Positions 18,203 to 26,738 of a stretch of 64,000 bases of DNA are shown here, one piece after another. Source of the stretch: Rugamonas fusca (GTDB lineage Bacteria > Pseudomonadota > Gammaproteobacteria > Burkholderiales > Burkholderiaceae_D); contig NZ_JACEZS010000021.1 of NCBI RefSeq assembly GCF_014042365.1, positions 1-64,000 on the forward strand, in the 5' to 3' direction. The position numbers and the translations under genes are program-made. Within the stretch, counting starts at the first letter, position 1, and every line of letters starts with the position of its first letter. A model generated the notes under the pieces. The model searched no databases. It was given only the letters and a program-made list of their open reading frames with translations, and had not been told where the DNA came from.

Positions 18203-19125
18203 ATGGATAAATTTGAGGCGGGAGCGACGATGGAAGCGCCAGTCTGGCTGAGGATACGGAAGGAACTGGGGCACAGCCCCATCCTGGAAGGCGACATCGG
18301 GGGCGACACGCCGCTGCATGTGGAGCGTTTTCTGTATCAGGCGAACGAGCGTACGGTGGCCGCGCCCGGCAGCACCGTGCTGGTGGCGCAATTTGGCGGC
18401 GCCCGCGTGCGGGAGGGCGACGGTGCGGCGTGGCGCTCGGTCAGCCTGCCCAAGCAGTCGCTGCTGGTGGGCGCGGACACGGCCACCCACTGGCAATATG
18501 CGGGCACCATCGATTTTGCCGTGTTCTACTTTGTGGGCAGCGGTGCCGGGCTTCAGCAGAGCCTGGACTTGCTTGCCGCCTCGCATGGCGCGCCATTGCC
18601 GTTCAACGACCAGCTGGTCAGCGCGGCGGCGCTGCAACTGGTCAATGAGCTGCAAAAGGGGCCGCTGGCCGACCGGGGTTTCATGGAGCGCCTGGCGCCC
18701 ATCATGCTGGAGCAAACGTTGCGGGCGCTGACGGCGCCCGGCATCAGCGGCATCAGCCCGCGCCACGTCCATTTCTTCAGGCTGCAGGCCGTGCTCAACC
18801 ACATTCACGCGCATGTGGCCGAGGAATTGCCGACGCCCGCCCTGGCCCGCATCGCGGATGTGAGCCTGGCGCATTTCAAGCGCATTTTCGAGGATGCCAT
18901 GGGCATGCCGCCGCACCGCTACATCATGCACATCCGGCTGGAGCTGGCCCGGCGGCTACTGACCGTGTCATCCATGCCGCTGGCGCGCATTGCGCAGGAG
19001 TGCGGCTTCAGCAGCCAGAGCCACCTGACGGCCAGTTTCCGGGCCGCCCATGCCGTCACGCCGGCCCGCTACCGGGTGGCTCTGGCGGCCGCCGGCTCAG
19101 CCCCGATCGTCGGGGCTGGCGCTGG
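18203..19125 (+). CDS. AraC-family transcriptional regulator (native part; tail continues into IS3 relic to 19189)
   Basis: The frame is 328 codons (stop at 19187-19189). An N-terminal effector half (about 1-205) precedes an AraC DNA-binding domain with two HTHs: ALARIADVSLAHFKRIFED and LARIAQECGFSSQSHLTASF, ending at TPARYRVALA. It probably controls the divergent acyl-CoA operon. From residue 308 on (GEPFRDFERPRGVSQSEVAN) the frame reads through the end of an IS3-family relic beginning at 19126, so the original C-terminus was replaced by about 21 foreign residues. The DNA-binding domain is complete and the protein may still work. Start is ambiguous: ATG 18203 or ATG 18230, the latter with GGGAG upstream. 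Confidence 0.88.
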
Positions 19126-19406
19126 TGAACCGTTCCGGGATTTTGAGAGGCCCCGTGGCGTGAGTCAGAGCGAAGTCGCTAACCCATAACTGGCTTGGCC
19201 GATAGGCCCGGAACTGGTGATTGACCCGGTCCAACGGGCACGGCGCAGCGGCGTCGCCTCGATGGCGGCCCATCGGGAGTGTTACGCGCCCTTGGCCGCC
19301 ATGACCAAGCGGACGCAACGTTCAAATACTTCAGGGGAATACTTGGATTTCTTCATGGCCCGATTCGCTCAACGAATGGCGCCTTCCAGATTTGCGGAAC
19401 GGTTCA
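19126..19406 (-). mobile_element. Internally deleted IS3-family element with both terminal inverted repeats
   Basis: The two ends are related inverted repeats: TGAACCGTTCCGGGATTTTG at the left and, reading inward from 19406, TGAACCGTTCCGCAAATCTG at the right. Between them the minus strand encodes MKKSKYSPEVFERCVRLVMA then SRWAAIEAT (start of an OrfA) and further on HQFRAYRPSQLWVSDF (a piece of OrfB before its catalytic core). About 1 kb is missing, leaving a 281-bp non-autonomous unit. No matching target duplication is visible at the flanks. It abuts and extends the AraC gene. Confidence 0.75.
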
Positions 19407-19436
19407 CTCTGCACAGGCAAGGCCAACGCAACGAGG

Positions 19437-20882
19437 CTATCCGAGGCACTTCGCCAAGCGCAGCGTGGCTTGATGGATCAGATGCGTGGGCATCAAGCCG
19501 AGCCCAAACACCAGCCCGTTCGGCGGCGAGGCAGCCAGCGCATACTGGCTGATCGGCTCGACCCGAATGCCCGCCTCGGCGGCCGCCGCGACCACTTGCG
19601 ATGCATCGGCTCCACCGCGTAGTAGTGCGGCGATATGCAGCCCTCCTTCGGCCGGGATCACCGACAATGTACTTGGAAGATGGCGCTGCAAGGCCTGCGT
19701 CAACACCTGCTTGCGCTGGCTGTAGACCTGGCGCATTTTGCGGATGTGGCGCGCAAGGTCGCCATTGTCAATGAACGCGGCCAGGGTATCCTGCGCCGCA
19801 ACCGCGCCGTGCCAGTCACTGCGCTGCTTCGCACCGACCAGGGCGGCACGAGCCCAAGCCGGCGCGATGACGTAGCCCAGCCGCAGGCCCGGAAACAGGC
19901 TCTTTGAGAACGTGCCGACATAAAACACCGAGTCGGCGCGGTCCAGGCTTTTCAGTGCATCGAGCGGCTGCGACGAATGACTGAATTCGCCATCGTAATC
20001 ATCTTCGACGATCAGGCCGCCATGTTCGCGCGCGAACGCCAGCAGGGCCATGCGGCGGCGCAGCGACATGGCTTGCCCCATCGGAAACTGGTGGGACGGC
20101 GTCACGCAAATCAGCCGTGCGTCGGCCGGGATGCGATCCACTGCTATACCTTCCGCGTCGACCGGCACCGGCACCAGCACGGCGCCGGCGCTCTCCAGCG
20201 CCCAGCGCAACGGCGGATAGCCCGGATCCTCGATCGCTACCTTGGTCTGACCTGGCTCGATGAAGATGCGCGCCAGCAGGTCAAAAGCCTGCTGTGCGCC
20301 GGAGGTCACCAGCACGCCGTCGGCGTTGCAGGCCACGGCGCGGGCAAACGACACGTGCCTGGCGATGGCGGCCCGTAGCGCAGCCCGTCCTTCCGGCGCC
20401 GCGTATTCGGCCGGCGCGCGCTGCAACTGGCGTAACGCGCGGGCGTCCAGGCGTCGCCAGGTATCGAAAGGGAACTGGGTGGTATCGGGCAGACCCACCA
20501 CAAAATCGTAGTCGAACTGCGTCGCCGGCGATGGTCGCAGTACGGTTGGTTCATTGCGCCAGCGTGGCTGCAGCAAGGGCGTCCGATCGATCGCCGCGTT
20601 CGCGGTGCGGGGTGGATCGGCCGGGTAGATGTCTGATACGTAAGTGCCGCCACCGGCCCGCGCCGCGACCAGTCCTTCACTGAGCAGCAAGTCATACACG
20701 GCCATGGCGCAGTTGCGCGAAACACCGCAATGCGCGGCCAGCGTGCGCGAGCCAGGCAATCGCAAACCGGCGGACAGCCGGCCATCGATGATGGCGGTGC
20801 GCATCTGCTGATGCATGGAGCGCAGGATTTGCCGGGAGCCAGGCTTCGGCAGGGTAAGGGTGATCGGAAGAACGGGCTCCAT
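19437..20882 (-). CDS. MocR/PdxR-type GntR regulator with aminotransferase-like domain
   Basis: 481 residues from ATG 20882. The N-terminal winged helix of the GntR family (about 15-85: RQILRSMHQQMRTAIIDGRL, LPGSRTLAAHCGVSRNCAM) is joined to a fold-type I PLP-dependent aminotransferase-like domain with the PLP-binding Lys327 in YVGTFSKSLFPGLRLGYV. MocR proteins sense PLP or amino-metabolites and usually regulate a divergent gene. Here the divergent neighbour is a porin followed by a cupin gene, 135 bp away. Ends 30 bp after the IS3 relic; the C-terminus looks intact. Confidence 0.92.
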   Translation of the reverse strand: MEPVLPITLTLPKPGSRQILRSMHQQMRTAIIDGRLSAGLRLPGSRTLAAHCGVSRNCAMAVYDLLLSEGLVAARAGGGTYVSDIYPADPPRTANAAIDRTPLLQPRWRNEPTVLRPSPATQFDYDFVVGLPDTTQFPFDTWRRLDARALRQLQRAPAEYAAPEGRAALRAAIARHVSFARAVACNADGVLVTSGAQQAFDLLARIFIEPGQTKVAIEDPGYPPLRWALESAGAVLVPVPVDAEGIAVDRIPADARLICVTPSHQFPMGQAMSLRRRMALLAFAREHGGLIVEDDYDGEFSHSSQPLDALKSLDRADSVFYVGTFSKSLFPGLRLGYVIAPAWARAALVGAKQRSDWHGAVAAQDTLAAFIDNGDLARHIRKMRQVYSQRKQVLTQALQRHLPSTLSVIPAEGGLHIAALLRGGADASQVVAAAAEAGIRVEPISQYALAASPPNGLVFGLGLMPTHLIHQATLRLAKCLG

Positions 20883-21017
20883 CGGGACCTGTGGTGGTTG
20901 AAATAGGCCGGCCAGGAGACGTCCTGACCGGCACCCTGAAGTTTGCCCGGACTGGCTCTGCTGGCCAATCCTCAGGCTTGCAATACTGTACACCTGTTCA
21001 ATTTATTCACCAACACC

Positions 21018-22049
21018 ATGCCGAAGTACCTGCACTGCCTCCCTGCCAGCGCCGCGCTGCTGCTGATGACGTCCCTACATTCCGCAGTCGCGGCCACGAT
21101 GTACGGAACGGTGACGGCCGGGCTTTCCTATGTCGACCACATCGGCGCGAAGAATGGGAGCGTGGTACGGGCGTCGAACAGCGAATGGGGAACCAGCCTG
21201 ATCGGCATCCAAATGGCCGAGGCTTTGACCAGCGACGTGCAACTACTGATACGGCTGGAAAGTGGCTTTAACACCGCCACCGGCACCGTCGGCAGCGATG
21301 GCATGCTGTTTAGCCGCTATTCCACGCTGGGCGTGGAAAGCAAAACCTGGGGCAGGCTGGAAGCCGGCCGCTCCATGGCCTACAGCAATGACGTCTGGTA
21401 CATCGATCCGATGGGCCTGAACTGGTCCGGTTCCGCCACGCTAACCAAGGGGCACAGCTGGAACGCCTGGAGCCATACCGTCGGCTATCGCAGTCCCCAA
21501 TCTGGCGGCATGGCCATCGGCTTGCAGTCCAGCGTGGGCGGGCGCGCTTGCCGCAGCACTGCCGCGGCGCTCAGCTTCCAGCGCGGAGGACTGGACGTGC
21601 GCGCGATATACGACGAAACGCGTGACAGCCAGGGACAACTGTCGGAATTGTTCGACGCCTCGCGTGAATGGATCGTCGGAGCCCGCTATGACCAAAGTGC
21701 CAATTCCTGGTTTGTCGCCTATAACATCGTGCGTGCACCCGATGCCTCCGCCAGCGGGGACACATCGATGCGGCATGTGTGGGCCGGCGTGAACCACAAG
21801 ATCGGCAGCCGCGATCTGCTGCGCCTCGGTATTTACGGCGCACGATCCAACGTGACTGACTCACGCGCCCTGCTGGTGAGTGGTGGCTGGGAACATACCT
21901 TCGCGCCTGCGCTCACGCTGTGGGGCACGGCCGCTGTGGTGCGTAACAACCGGGAGGCCGCGTTCCCGGTGGCAGCCTACTGGCAAGACTTGCCGGCGCC
22001 TGGTGCGACACAACACACCGTCAATGGTGGTCTGATCTACACCTTTTGA
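21018..22049 (+). CDS. Outer-membrane porin
   Basis: 343 residues from ATG 21018 (MPKYLHCLPASAALLLMTSL...AVAA signal peptide; an in-frame start 75 bp earlier would mask it). The mature start ATMYGTVTAGLSYV and the end HTVNGGLIYTF with terminal Phe identify the betaproteobacterial porin family. It lacks an obvious Shine-Dalgarno sequence. It is divergent from the MocR regulator and precedes the cupin gene by 32 bp, so it may take up a substrate handled by the cupin enzyme. Confidence 0.9.
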   Translation: MPKYLHCLPASAALLLMTSLHSAVAATMYGTVTAGLSYVDHIGAKNGSVVRASNSEWGTSLIGIQMAEALTSDVQLLIRLESGFNTATGTVGSDGMLFSRYSTLGVESKTWGRLEAGRSMAYSNDVWYIDPMGLNWSGSATLTKGHSWNAWSHTVGYRSPQSGGMAIGLQSSVGGRACRSTAAALSFQRGGLDVRAIYDETRDSQGQLSELFDASREWIVGARYDQSANSWFVAYNIVRAPDASASGDTSMRHVWAGVNHKIGSRDLLRLGIYGARSNVTDSRALLVSGGWEHTFAPALTLWGTAAVVRNNREAAFPVAAYWQDLPAPGATQHTVNGGLIYTF

Positions 22050-22081
22050 AGTCCCATGACTCTTTTTTGAAAGACTTGAAT

Positions 22082-22534
22082 ATGAAAACTGAACAATGCG
22101 CGTCGCTGGGCCCCGAGTGGATCGTTGAAGGGGAGGGGAAGTGGTCGCGGCCGCTACAGTTTTTGCCGGGCGACACGGGCTGGGTGGAACTGATGCGCCT
22201 GGCGCCGGGCGTTAGATTGGGGCTGCATCGCCACACCGGCCATGTGCACGCCTTCAATCTCGAAGGATCTCGGCAACTGGGGACGGGGGAACAGCTCGGC
22301 CCGCACGCCTATGTGTACGAGCCCGAAGGGAATGTCGACTGGTGGCAAGCCACAGGCGACAAGCCGCTGGTTGTCTTTGTTGTGGTCACCGGCGCCGTGG
22401 AATACCTGGCACAGGATGGCACCGTGCTGCGCCGGATTACCGTGCGGGATCGGCGGGAGGATTATCTGCGCCACTGCGCTTCCCACGGCCTGCAGCCGGT
22501 TCTGTTGGGCCAGGATTCGTTCGCTCGGCAGTGA
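22082..22534 (+). CDS. Cupin of the 2,4'-dihydroxyacetophenone dioxygenase-like family
   Basis: 150 residues. The first ATG in frame (22082) has GAAAGA upstream; an earlier TTG at 22046 overlaps the porin stop. Cupin motif 1 is LGLHRHTGHVHAFNLEGSRQ, with the metal-binding His cluster. YVYEPEGNVDWWQATGDKPL and VEYLAQDGTVLRR are typical of the dihydroxyacetophenone dioxygenase/ChrR-like cupins, which bind iron and cleave C-C bonds of small aromatics in characterised members. Enzymatic role here is inferred from family only. Probably co-transcribed with the porin. Confidence 0.75.
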   Translation: MKTEQCASLGPEWIVEGEGKWSRPLQFLPGDTGWVELMRLAPGVRLGLHRHTGHVHAFNLEGSRQLGTGEQLGPHAYVYEPEGNVDWWQATGDKPLVVFVVVTGAVEYLAQDGTVLRRITVRDRREDYLRHCASHGLQPVLLGQDSFARQ

Positions 22535-22697
22535 CCGCGCCGATGGCCTTAAACGGCGGTACGGCTTCAGCTTGGGCATGTCTGCAGGCGATGTGCGCAT
22601 CGGCCAACCTACGTCGCCGCGGACAAGGTGCGCGCCCCGGCGGGCTCGGTGCATGATCTCTGGCCGTCTCTGGCGGCCAGGAATCAAAGCGTCCCAC

Positions 22698-23921
22698 TCA
22701 AAATGAAATCTTAAAGATCTGTGCACCCATGCCTCGGGTGGCGGCATAAAGATTTCCATCCTTGTCAGTGACCATCGATGCAATATGGTCGGTTGTATTT
22801 GAAAAGGGATAGGACGTCACAATTCCATTTCCGCTTATGCGATAGAGCTTTTGGAACCCAACCACATAGATATTGCCGAATCGATCTATCGCCATCGCAC
22901 CACTATCGATCGATAATTTATTCGTGATGACGGAAATGGTTTCGTCAATCGCAATTTTTTGAATTAACCCAGCGGAATTTACAAATAAGTTGTCATTGCC
23001 GTCAATTGCGAGCCCGGAAATGATACTCTGAGCGGCTGATGAGCTCTTTCCAATGCCACTCAGGTTCCCGCTCGCGCCGTTTCCAGCAAATACGCTCCAG
23101 GTGCCACTTGAAGTGAACTTCACGATGCGATTGTTCGTCCCGTCAAGGAAGAACAAGTTGCCCTTGCTATCTGTAGCCAGATCTCCAAATCCTAGCGATG
23201 GATTGCTCGAAGACGTTTCCCAATTCATAAACAGATTCTGCTGAGTTCCGGCGGTCGTGAATTTGTAGATGGCCGTCCCCCATATAACTGGTGTGGATGA
23301 GGACATAGTTCCTCCCGAACCATAAATATTCCCAGCCGGGTCGATCGCAATGCCTTCCCAGTCGGCAGGTTGATAACCTGGTGCGATCGTCGTGACGACG
23401 CCAGCTTGAGTGACTTTTTTCAGTGAACCACGGTCTGAAATGATGATATTCCCGCTGGCGTCCACTACCATGTGCCCACCGCCCCACAAGATCGCGGAAG
23501 ACCCTGTTCCATCGACAGGATTGCTATTTGTTGTAGCCGAGCCTGCGAGGACTGAGACCCTGAGTGGCGACGTTGAAACATTTTCGGTTGTTGACTGGCT
23601 TGTCGCAATGAAATTATTAGCTGGTCCCGTCGCACTAATAGGAACACTGACCACGGCACCAGCCTGGGTATTGACGGTATTGTTCGATCCGTTGATTGTA
23701 ATTACGTTGCCGTTGGATGAGGAAACAGTAGTTCCTGCCGGTACCCACACGGCTGCGTTTGCTGGCATGGTAAACGTGGCGCCTGCCGCAAGAATCGTAG
23801 CGTTCGAACCTGGAGTGGTGGTGCCTGCGGAGTTCAAACCTATAGCACCTGAACCACCACCACAGGCCGTTGTCGAGATAACCAGGCACAGTGCCAGAAA
23901 TGTGTGTAACGAAATCTGCAT
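22698..23921 (-). CDS. NHL-repeat beta-propeller lipoprotein, AT-rich
   Basis: 407 residues. ATG 23921 has AAAGAGAT upstream and starts a lipoprotein signal peptide ending in STTACGGG (lipobox Cys about residue 20). A low-complexity Thr/Ser/Asn/Gly linker (about 25-130) leads to at least five NHL/SMP-30-like blades, each with a DxxGNxxxxD or DSKGNLFFLDGTNNRIVKF pattern, forming a likely six-bladed propeller. Function unknown; such secreted propellers bind sugars, proteins or act as lyases. Base composition (near 45-50% GC in sampled lines) is far below its neighbours, pointing to horizontal acquisition. Confidence 0.85.
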   Translation of the reverse strand: MQISLHTFLALCLVISTTACGGGSGAIGLNSAGTTTPGSNATILAAGATFTMPANAAVWVPAGTTVSSSNGNVITINGSNNTVNTQAGAVVSVPISATGPANNFIATSQSTTENVSTSPLRVSVLAGSATTNSNPVDGTGSSAILWGGGHMVVDASGNIIISDRGSLKKVTQAGVVTTIAPGYQPADWEGIAIDPAGNIYGSGGTMSSSTPVIWGTAIYKFTTAGTQQNLFMNWETSSSNPSLGFGDLATDSKGNLFFLDGTNNRIVKFTSSGTWSVFAGNGASGNLSGIGKSSSAAQSIISGLAIDGNDNLFVNSAGLIQKIAIDETISVITNKLSIDSGAMAIDRFGNIYVVGFQKLYRISGNGIVTSYPFSNTTDHIASMVTDKDGNLYAATRGMGAQIFKISF

Positions 23922-24408
23922 ATCTCTTTCTATCTTTTTTAATGTTGCACTACAAGGTATGCCGGTAGTAATCTCGCCCCTGGAGACCGTGGCACCTTTG
24001 AGGATCACCATAATTCCTTGAAAAACATTATGGTGCTTAGACGCATATATTCTTCTTCCTGGTCTGCTCACAGAAGGTAAAAGACACATTCAGAGTCATC
24101 TGGAACATTGAAGCATCCTTGGTGATAATAACATTTTGCCAATATGTGAAAATGCTCGAATTGTCACATCTGCGCGGGACCAGTCCATTGCCGACAGTCG
24201 TCCGATATTTGTGCTGCGCCCGGATCTCGGCCCGTGATGATTCCTTCGCGCCTCTGTCTCCGCCAGCCCGCCGCGCGCGTCCTCGTCCCTACTCGCCTTG
24301 CTCGCGTTACATCTGCTTACCCGGGAAACGCCTTCCATACATCCTGTTCCCAGCCTTAGGCGTTATTGGCCTGACGGCGCAACGTCAGCGCCATACCGGA
24401 GAACGAAA
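23922..24408. other. Intergenic region, AT-rich left half
   Basis: 487 bp between divergently oriented genes (NHL-type lipoprotein and glycine-zipper protein), so it should contain both promoters. The left part shares the low GC of the lipoprotein gene. No gene, repeat or unambiguous promoter could be fixed. Confidence 0.4.
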
Positions 24409-24936
24409 ATGGAAACCACCGCAACCTCGAATCGCATCCACCCGCTGATGGCAGCCGCCGCAGTTTCGGTGACTTTGGTCTGCCTGGTCGGTGCCGCCGC
24501 GATCGCGGGAGTCTTGCCGAACTCCCATGGTGCCGCCACCACTGCTCCTGCAGCGGAATGGGTGAACAGCGGCAGCGTGCCGATGGCACAGCCGCCAGTA
24601 CAAGCGCCAGTCGAGCGAGAGCTGGTTCGACACAAAGCTGTCGTGCACCATGAATACCGACGCAATTCGGAAGCGGCCTATGGCGGCGAACACGCCCAGG
24701 TCTTTCAAACTGAACAGGCTTACGATAAGCGGCAAGCTCCCGCGTATCCACAGCCGGCTCCGGCCGCCCGAAACAGTCCGCTTGGCATCGGCATCGGTGC
24801 CCTGGTGGGCGGACTAGTGGGAAGTAATATTGGCGGTGGCAACGGCCGTACCCTGGCAGCTATCGCCGGTGCGGTGGGTGGTGGTTACCTGGGGAACGAA
24901 ATCGCCAAACACAACCAGCCAGTTGGCCAACCATAA
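24409..24936 (+). CDS. Glycine-zipper 2TM-domain envelope protein
   Basis: 175 residues; the ATG at 24409 is preceded by GGAGAACGAAA. An N-terminal TM/uncleaved signal (about 14-35: AAAAVSVTLVCLVGAAAIAG) precedes a Pro/Ala/Gln-rich periplasmic linker and a C-terminal glycine zipper (NSPLGIGIGALVGGLVGSNI ... GAVGGGYLGNEI), as in SlyB/Rick_17kDa surface antigens. These proteins sit in the periplasm or outer membrane and are often stress-induced. A small lipoprotein gene follows 139 bp downstream. Confidence 0.88.
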   Translation: METTATSNRIHPLMAAAAVSVTLVCLVGAAAIAGVLPNSHGAATTAPAAEWVNSGSVPMAQPPVQAPVERELVRHKAVVHHEYRRNSEAAYGGEHAQVFQTEQAYDKRQAPAYPQPAPAARNSPLGIGIGALVGGLVGSNIGGGNGRTLAAIAGAVGGGYLGNEIAKHNQPVGQP

Positions 24937-25075
24937 GAAGATGCCCGCCGGTGGATCCGACACTGAGGATCCCCTCATACACAGGCCCTGACAGCCGGCG
25001 GAAACGTTATGTTTCGGCGCTGGAAAAATGCTAGCCAACGTTTTCCCAAGATCACCAGAGACAAGGAAACAGGAA

Positions 25076-25444
25076 ATGACCAAAAAGATAATGTGGGCGG
25101 CAGCCGTCGCAATTGCCTTGAGCGGTTGCACCACCGTCGTCAAGGAGCGAGTTGTCGTACACGATCACCCAGCGATTGTGCGCCAAGCGCCGGCCCCCAT
25201 CCAGGAAGTGATTCCGCCACCGCCAGCATCTGGATATGCCTGGATACAGGGGCATTGGGCCTGGCGCGACCACGGATGGCAATGGCAACCAGGACACTGG
25301 TACCTGGGCGCCGCACGTCCGATGCCGGCGCTAATCGTTGAGCAAATTACCGTCGCACCTAGCCCCGCGCATTTTTGGATTCCTGGCCACTGGCGTTGGC
25401 GCCACAATGAATGGGAGTGGACACGCGGCCACTGGGAACGATAA
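25076..25444 (+). CDS. Small YXWQWY/WxxGHW-repeat lipoprotein
   Basis: 122 residues with AGGAAACAGGAA before the ATG. Signal peptide with lipobox ALSGCTT (Cys18). After a Pro-rich linker come repeated aromatic blocks: YAWIQGHWAWRDHGWQWQPG, then HWY, and FWIPGHWRWRHNEWEWTRGHW. This matches the YXWQWY/BcpO-related repeat family of envelope lipoproteins with unknown function. Its stop is just before an IS5-type relic. Confidence 0.85.
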   Translation: MTKKIMWAAAVAIALSGCTTVVKERVVVHDHPAIVRQAPAPIQEVIPPPPASGYAWIQGHWAWRDHGWQWQPGHWYLGAARPMPALIVEQITVAPSPAHFWIPGHWRWRHNEWEWTRGHWER

Positions 25445-25461
25445 GACAGCCGCGTCACGGA

Positions 25462-25511
25462 CTGTCCGGACTGCTGTCCTTTTCGCTCTGCAAGGACGGA
25501 AATCCGGACAG
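25462..25511. repeat. Spaced 9-bp inverted repeat at the edge of IS5 relic 2
   Basis: CTGTCCGGA at 25462-25470 and TCCGGACAG at 25503-25511 are exact reverse complements separated by 32 bp. It may be part of the decayed element or a weak hairpin after the lipoprotein gene. There is no T-run. Confidence 0.4.
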
Positions 25512-25662
25512 CCAGCGACGCACGTCCACCGAAGCCTTGATGTACCATCTGAAGGTGCTGACTGGCCGGGAACTGGCCGCGCGCTCGATAGGGGCGCAGG
25601 CGACCGAGGTGGCAGTGCGTGTGGGTGTGCTCAACCGCATGACCGCACTGGCCTCAGGGACA
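25505..25662 (+). mobile_element. Decayed IS5-family transposase C-terminus (copy 2)
   Basis: The plus strand encodes QRRTSTEALMYHLKVLTGRE followed by LAARSIGAQATEVAVRVGVL and NRMTALA, the C-terminal end of an IS5-group DDE transposase. Unlike the copy at 11541-11730 it reads without an internal frameshift in this stretch, but everything N-terminal is missing. About 125 bp are strongly similar between the copies. The relic runs almost into the start of the YeaO-like gene, whose frame it shares. Confidence 0.7.
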
Positions 25663-25695
25663 GGGAGGGATACACGGACCGCGATGGAGCACGGC

Positions 25696-26082
25696 ATGGC
25701 ACATGCAAAGCGTAAGCCTTCGACTATCCTGATTAAGCGAGCGTACGACGACGCGAGCCCCGACGACGGCTACCGGGTGTTGGTCGATCGCGTCTGGCCC
25801 CGCGGGCGCAGCCGGGCAACGCTCGCATTGGCACAGTGGCTGCGCGACATTGCCCCGAGCGAAGCATTGCGCAAATGGTTCGGCCACGAGCCGCAGCGCT
25901 GGGAAGCCTTCCAGCGACGCTATCTGGCTGAATTGCAGACCGACGAACAATTGCTGCGCATGCGCAGCCTGCTGGCCGACGCCGCCGGTCAGCCGATCAC
26001 GCTGGTGTATGGCGCGAAAGACCCGGAACACAATCAGGCAGTCGTGCTGCGCGAGGCCTTGTTGCGGCTGCTGGACGGTTGA
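25696..26082 (+). CDS. DUF488 / YeaO-family protein
   Basis: 128 residues. ATG 25696 is preferred: it has GGAG about 9 bases upstream and directly precedes the conserved body. The frame is open further upstream only because the IS5 relic happens to be in frame. Conserved segments IKRAYDDASPDDGYRVLVDR, VWPRG, WLRDIAPSEALRKWFGHEP and ITLVYGAKDPEHNQAVVL identify the DUF488/YeaO family, small cytosolic proteins without a settled biochemical function. The upstream promoter region was probably altered by the mobile element. Confidence 0.88.
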   Translation: MAHAKRKPSTILIKRAYDDASPDDGYRVLVDRVWPRGRSRATLALAQWLRDIAPSEALRKWFGHEPQRWEAFQRRYLAELQTDEQLLRMRSLLADAAGQPITLVYGAKDPEHNQAVVLREALLRLLDG

Positions 26083-26113
26083 GTCCATTTCCTTGCGCGA
26101 GACGGTAGGCGGA

Positions 26114-26734
26114 TCACTTCGCAGTCAGCGACGCGACCCGTTCGCGCAACGTCGGCAACAGTTCGCTCTCGAACCAGGGGTGACGCTGGAACCAGGGTGT
26201 ATTGCGTGGCGAGGGATGCGGCAATGGCAGATAGCGCGGGCCGAATGTGCGCCATGCCCGCACCGTCTCCGTCAATGACGACTTGCGGCGACTGCCCAGA
26301 AAGTGCCGTTGCGCATGCAGGCCGATCAGCAGGGTCAGTTCAATATTGGGTAGCGCCGCCAACAGCTGATCGAGCCACAGCGTCGCGCATTCGCGCCGCG
26401 GCGGCAGGTCGCCGCTGCTGCCCCGGCCCGGATAACAATATCCCATCGGGATGATGGCGATGGTCGACGCGTCATGAAAGGCGCTCGCATCCAGACCCAG
26501 CCATTGGCGCAGGCGCTCTCCACTTGGATCATCCCAGGGGACGCCCGAGGCATGCACGCGCGCGCCGGGCGCCTGTCCCACGATGAGGATGCGCGCCGAT
26601 GCGCCGGCCTGCAACACGGGCCGGGGCCCGAGAGGAAGGTGGGCCTCGCAGGCGCGGCATTGACGGACCGCCGCCAACAGCGGGTCCAGCCCGGCGTACG
26701 CCGTTGTGGTTGACGGGCTGCGCGACCGGTTCAT
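26114..26734 (-). CDS. Uracil-DNA glycosylase family protein
   Basis: 206 residues from ATG 26734. It contains LLAAVRQCRACEAHLPLGPR, RILIVGQAPGARVHASGVPW (UDG motif A region) and LPLPHPSPRNTPWF (motif B region with His), typical of the uracil-DNA glycosylase-like superfamily proteins of about 200 residues found in proteobacteria. The four-Cys iron-sulfur set of classic family 4 enzymes is not complete. Base-excision activity is likely by family but unproven. Runs 4 bp after the stop of the FmdE-like gene, same strand. Confidence 0.85.
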   Translation of the reverse strand: MNRSRSPSTTTAYAGLDPLLAAVRQCRACEAHLPLGPRPVLQAGASARILIVGQAPGARVHASGVPWDDPSGERLRQWLGLDASAFHDASTIAIIPMGYCYPGRGSSGDLPPRRECATLWLDQLLAALPNIELTLLIGLHAQRHFLGSRRKSSLTETVRAWRTFGPRYLPLPHPSPRNTPWFQRHPWFESELLPTLRERVASLTAK

Positions 26735-26738
26735 GGCG

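Noticed and set aside
22535-22697. Possible small gene between the cupin and NHL-lipoprotein genes
   Set aside because: Frames on both strands give basic, unrecognised peptides without ribosome-binding sites.
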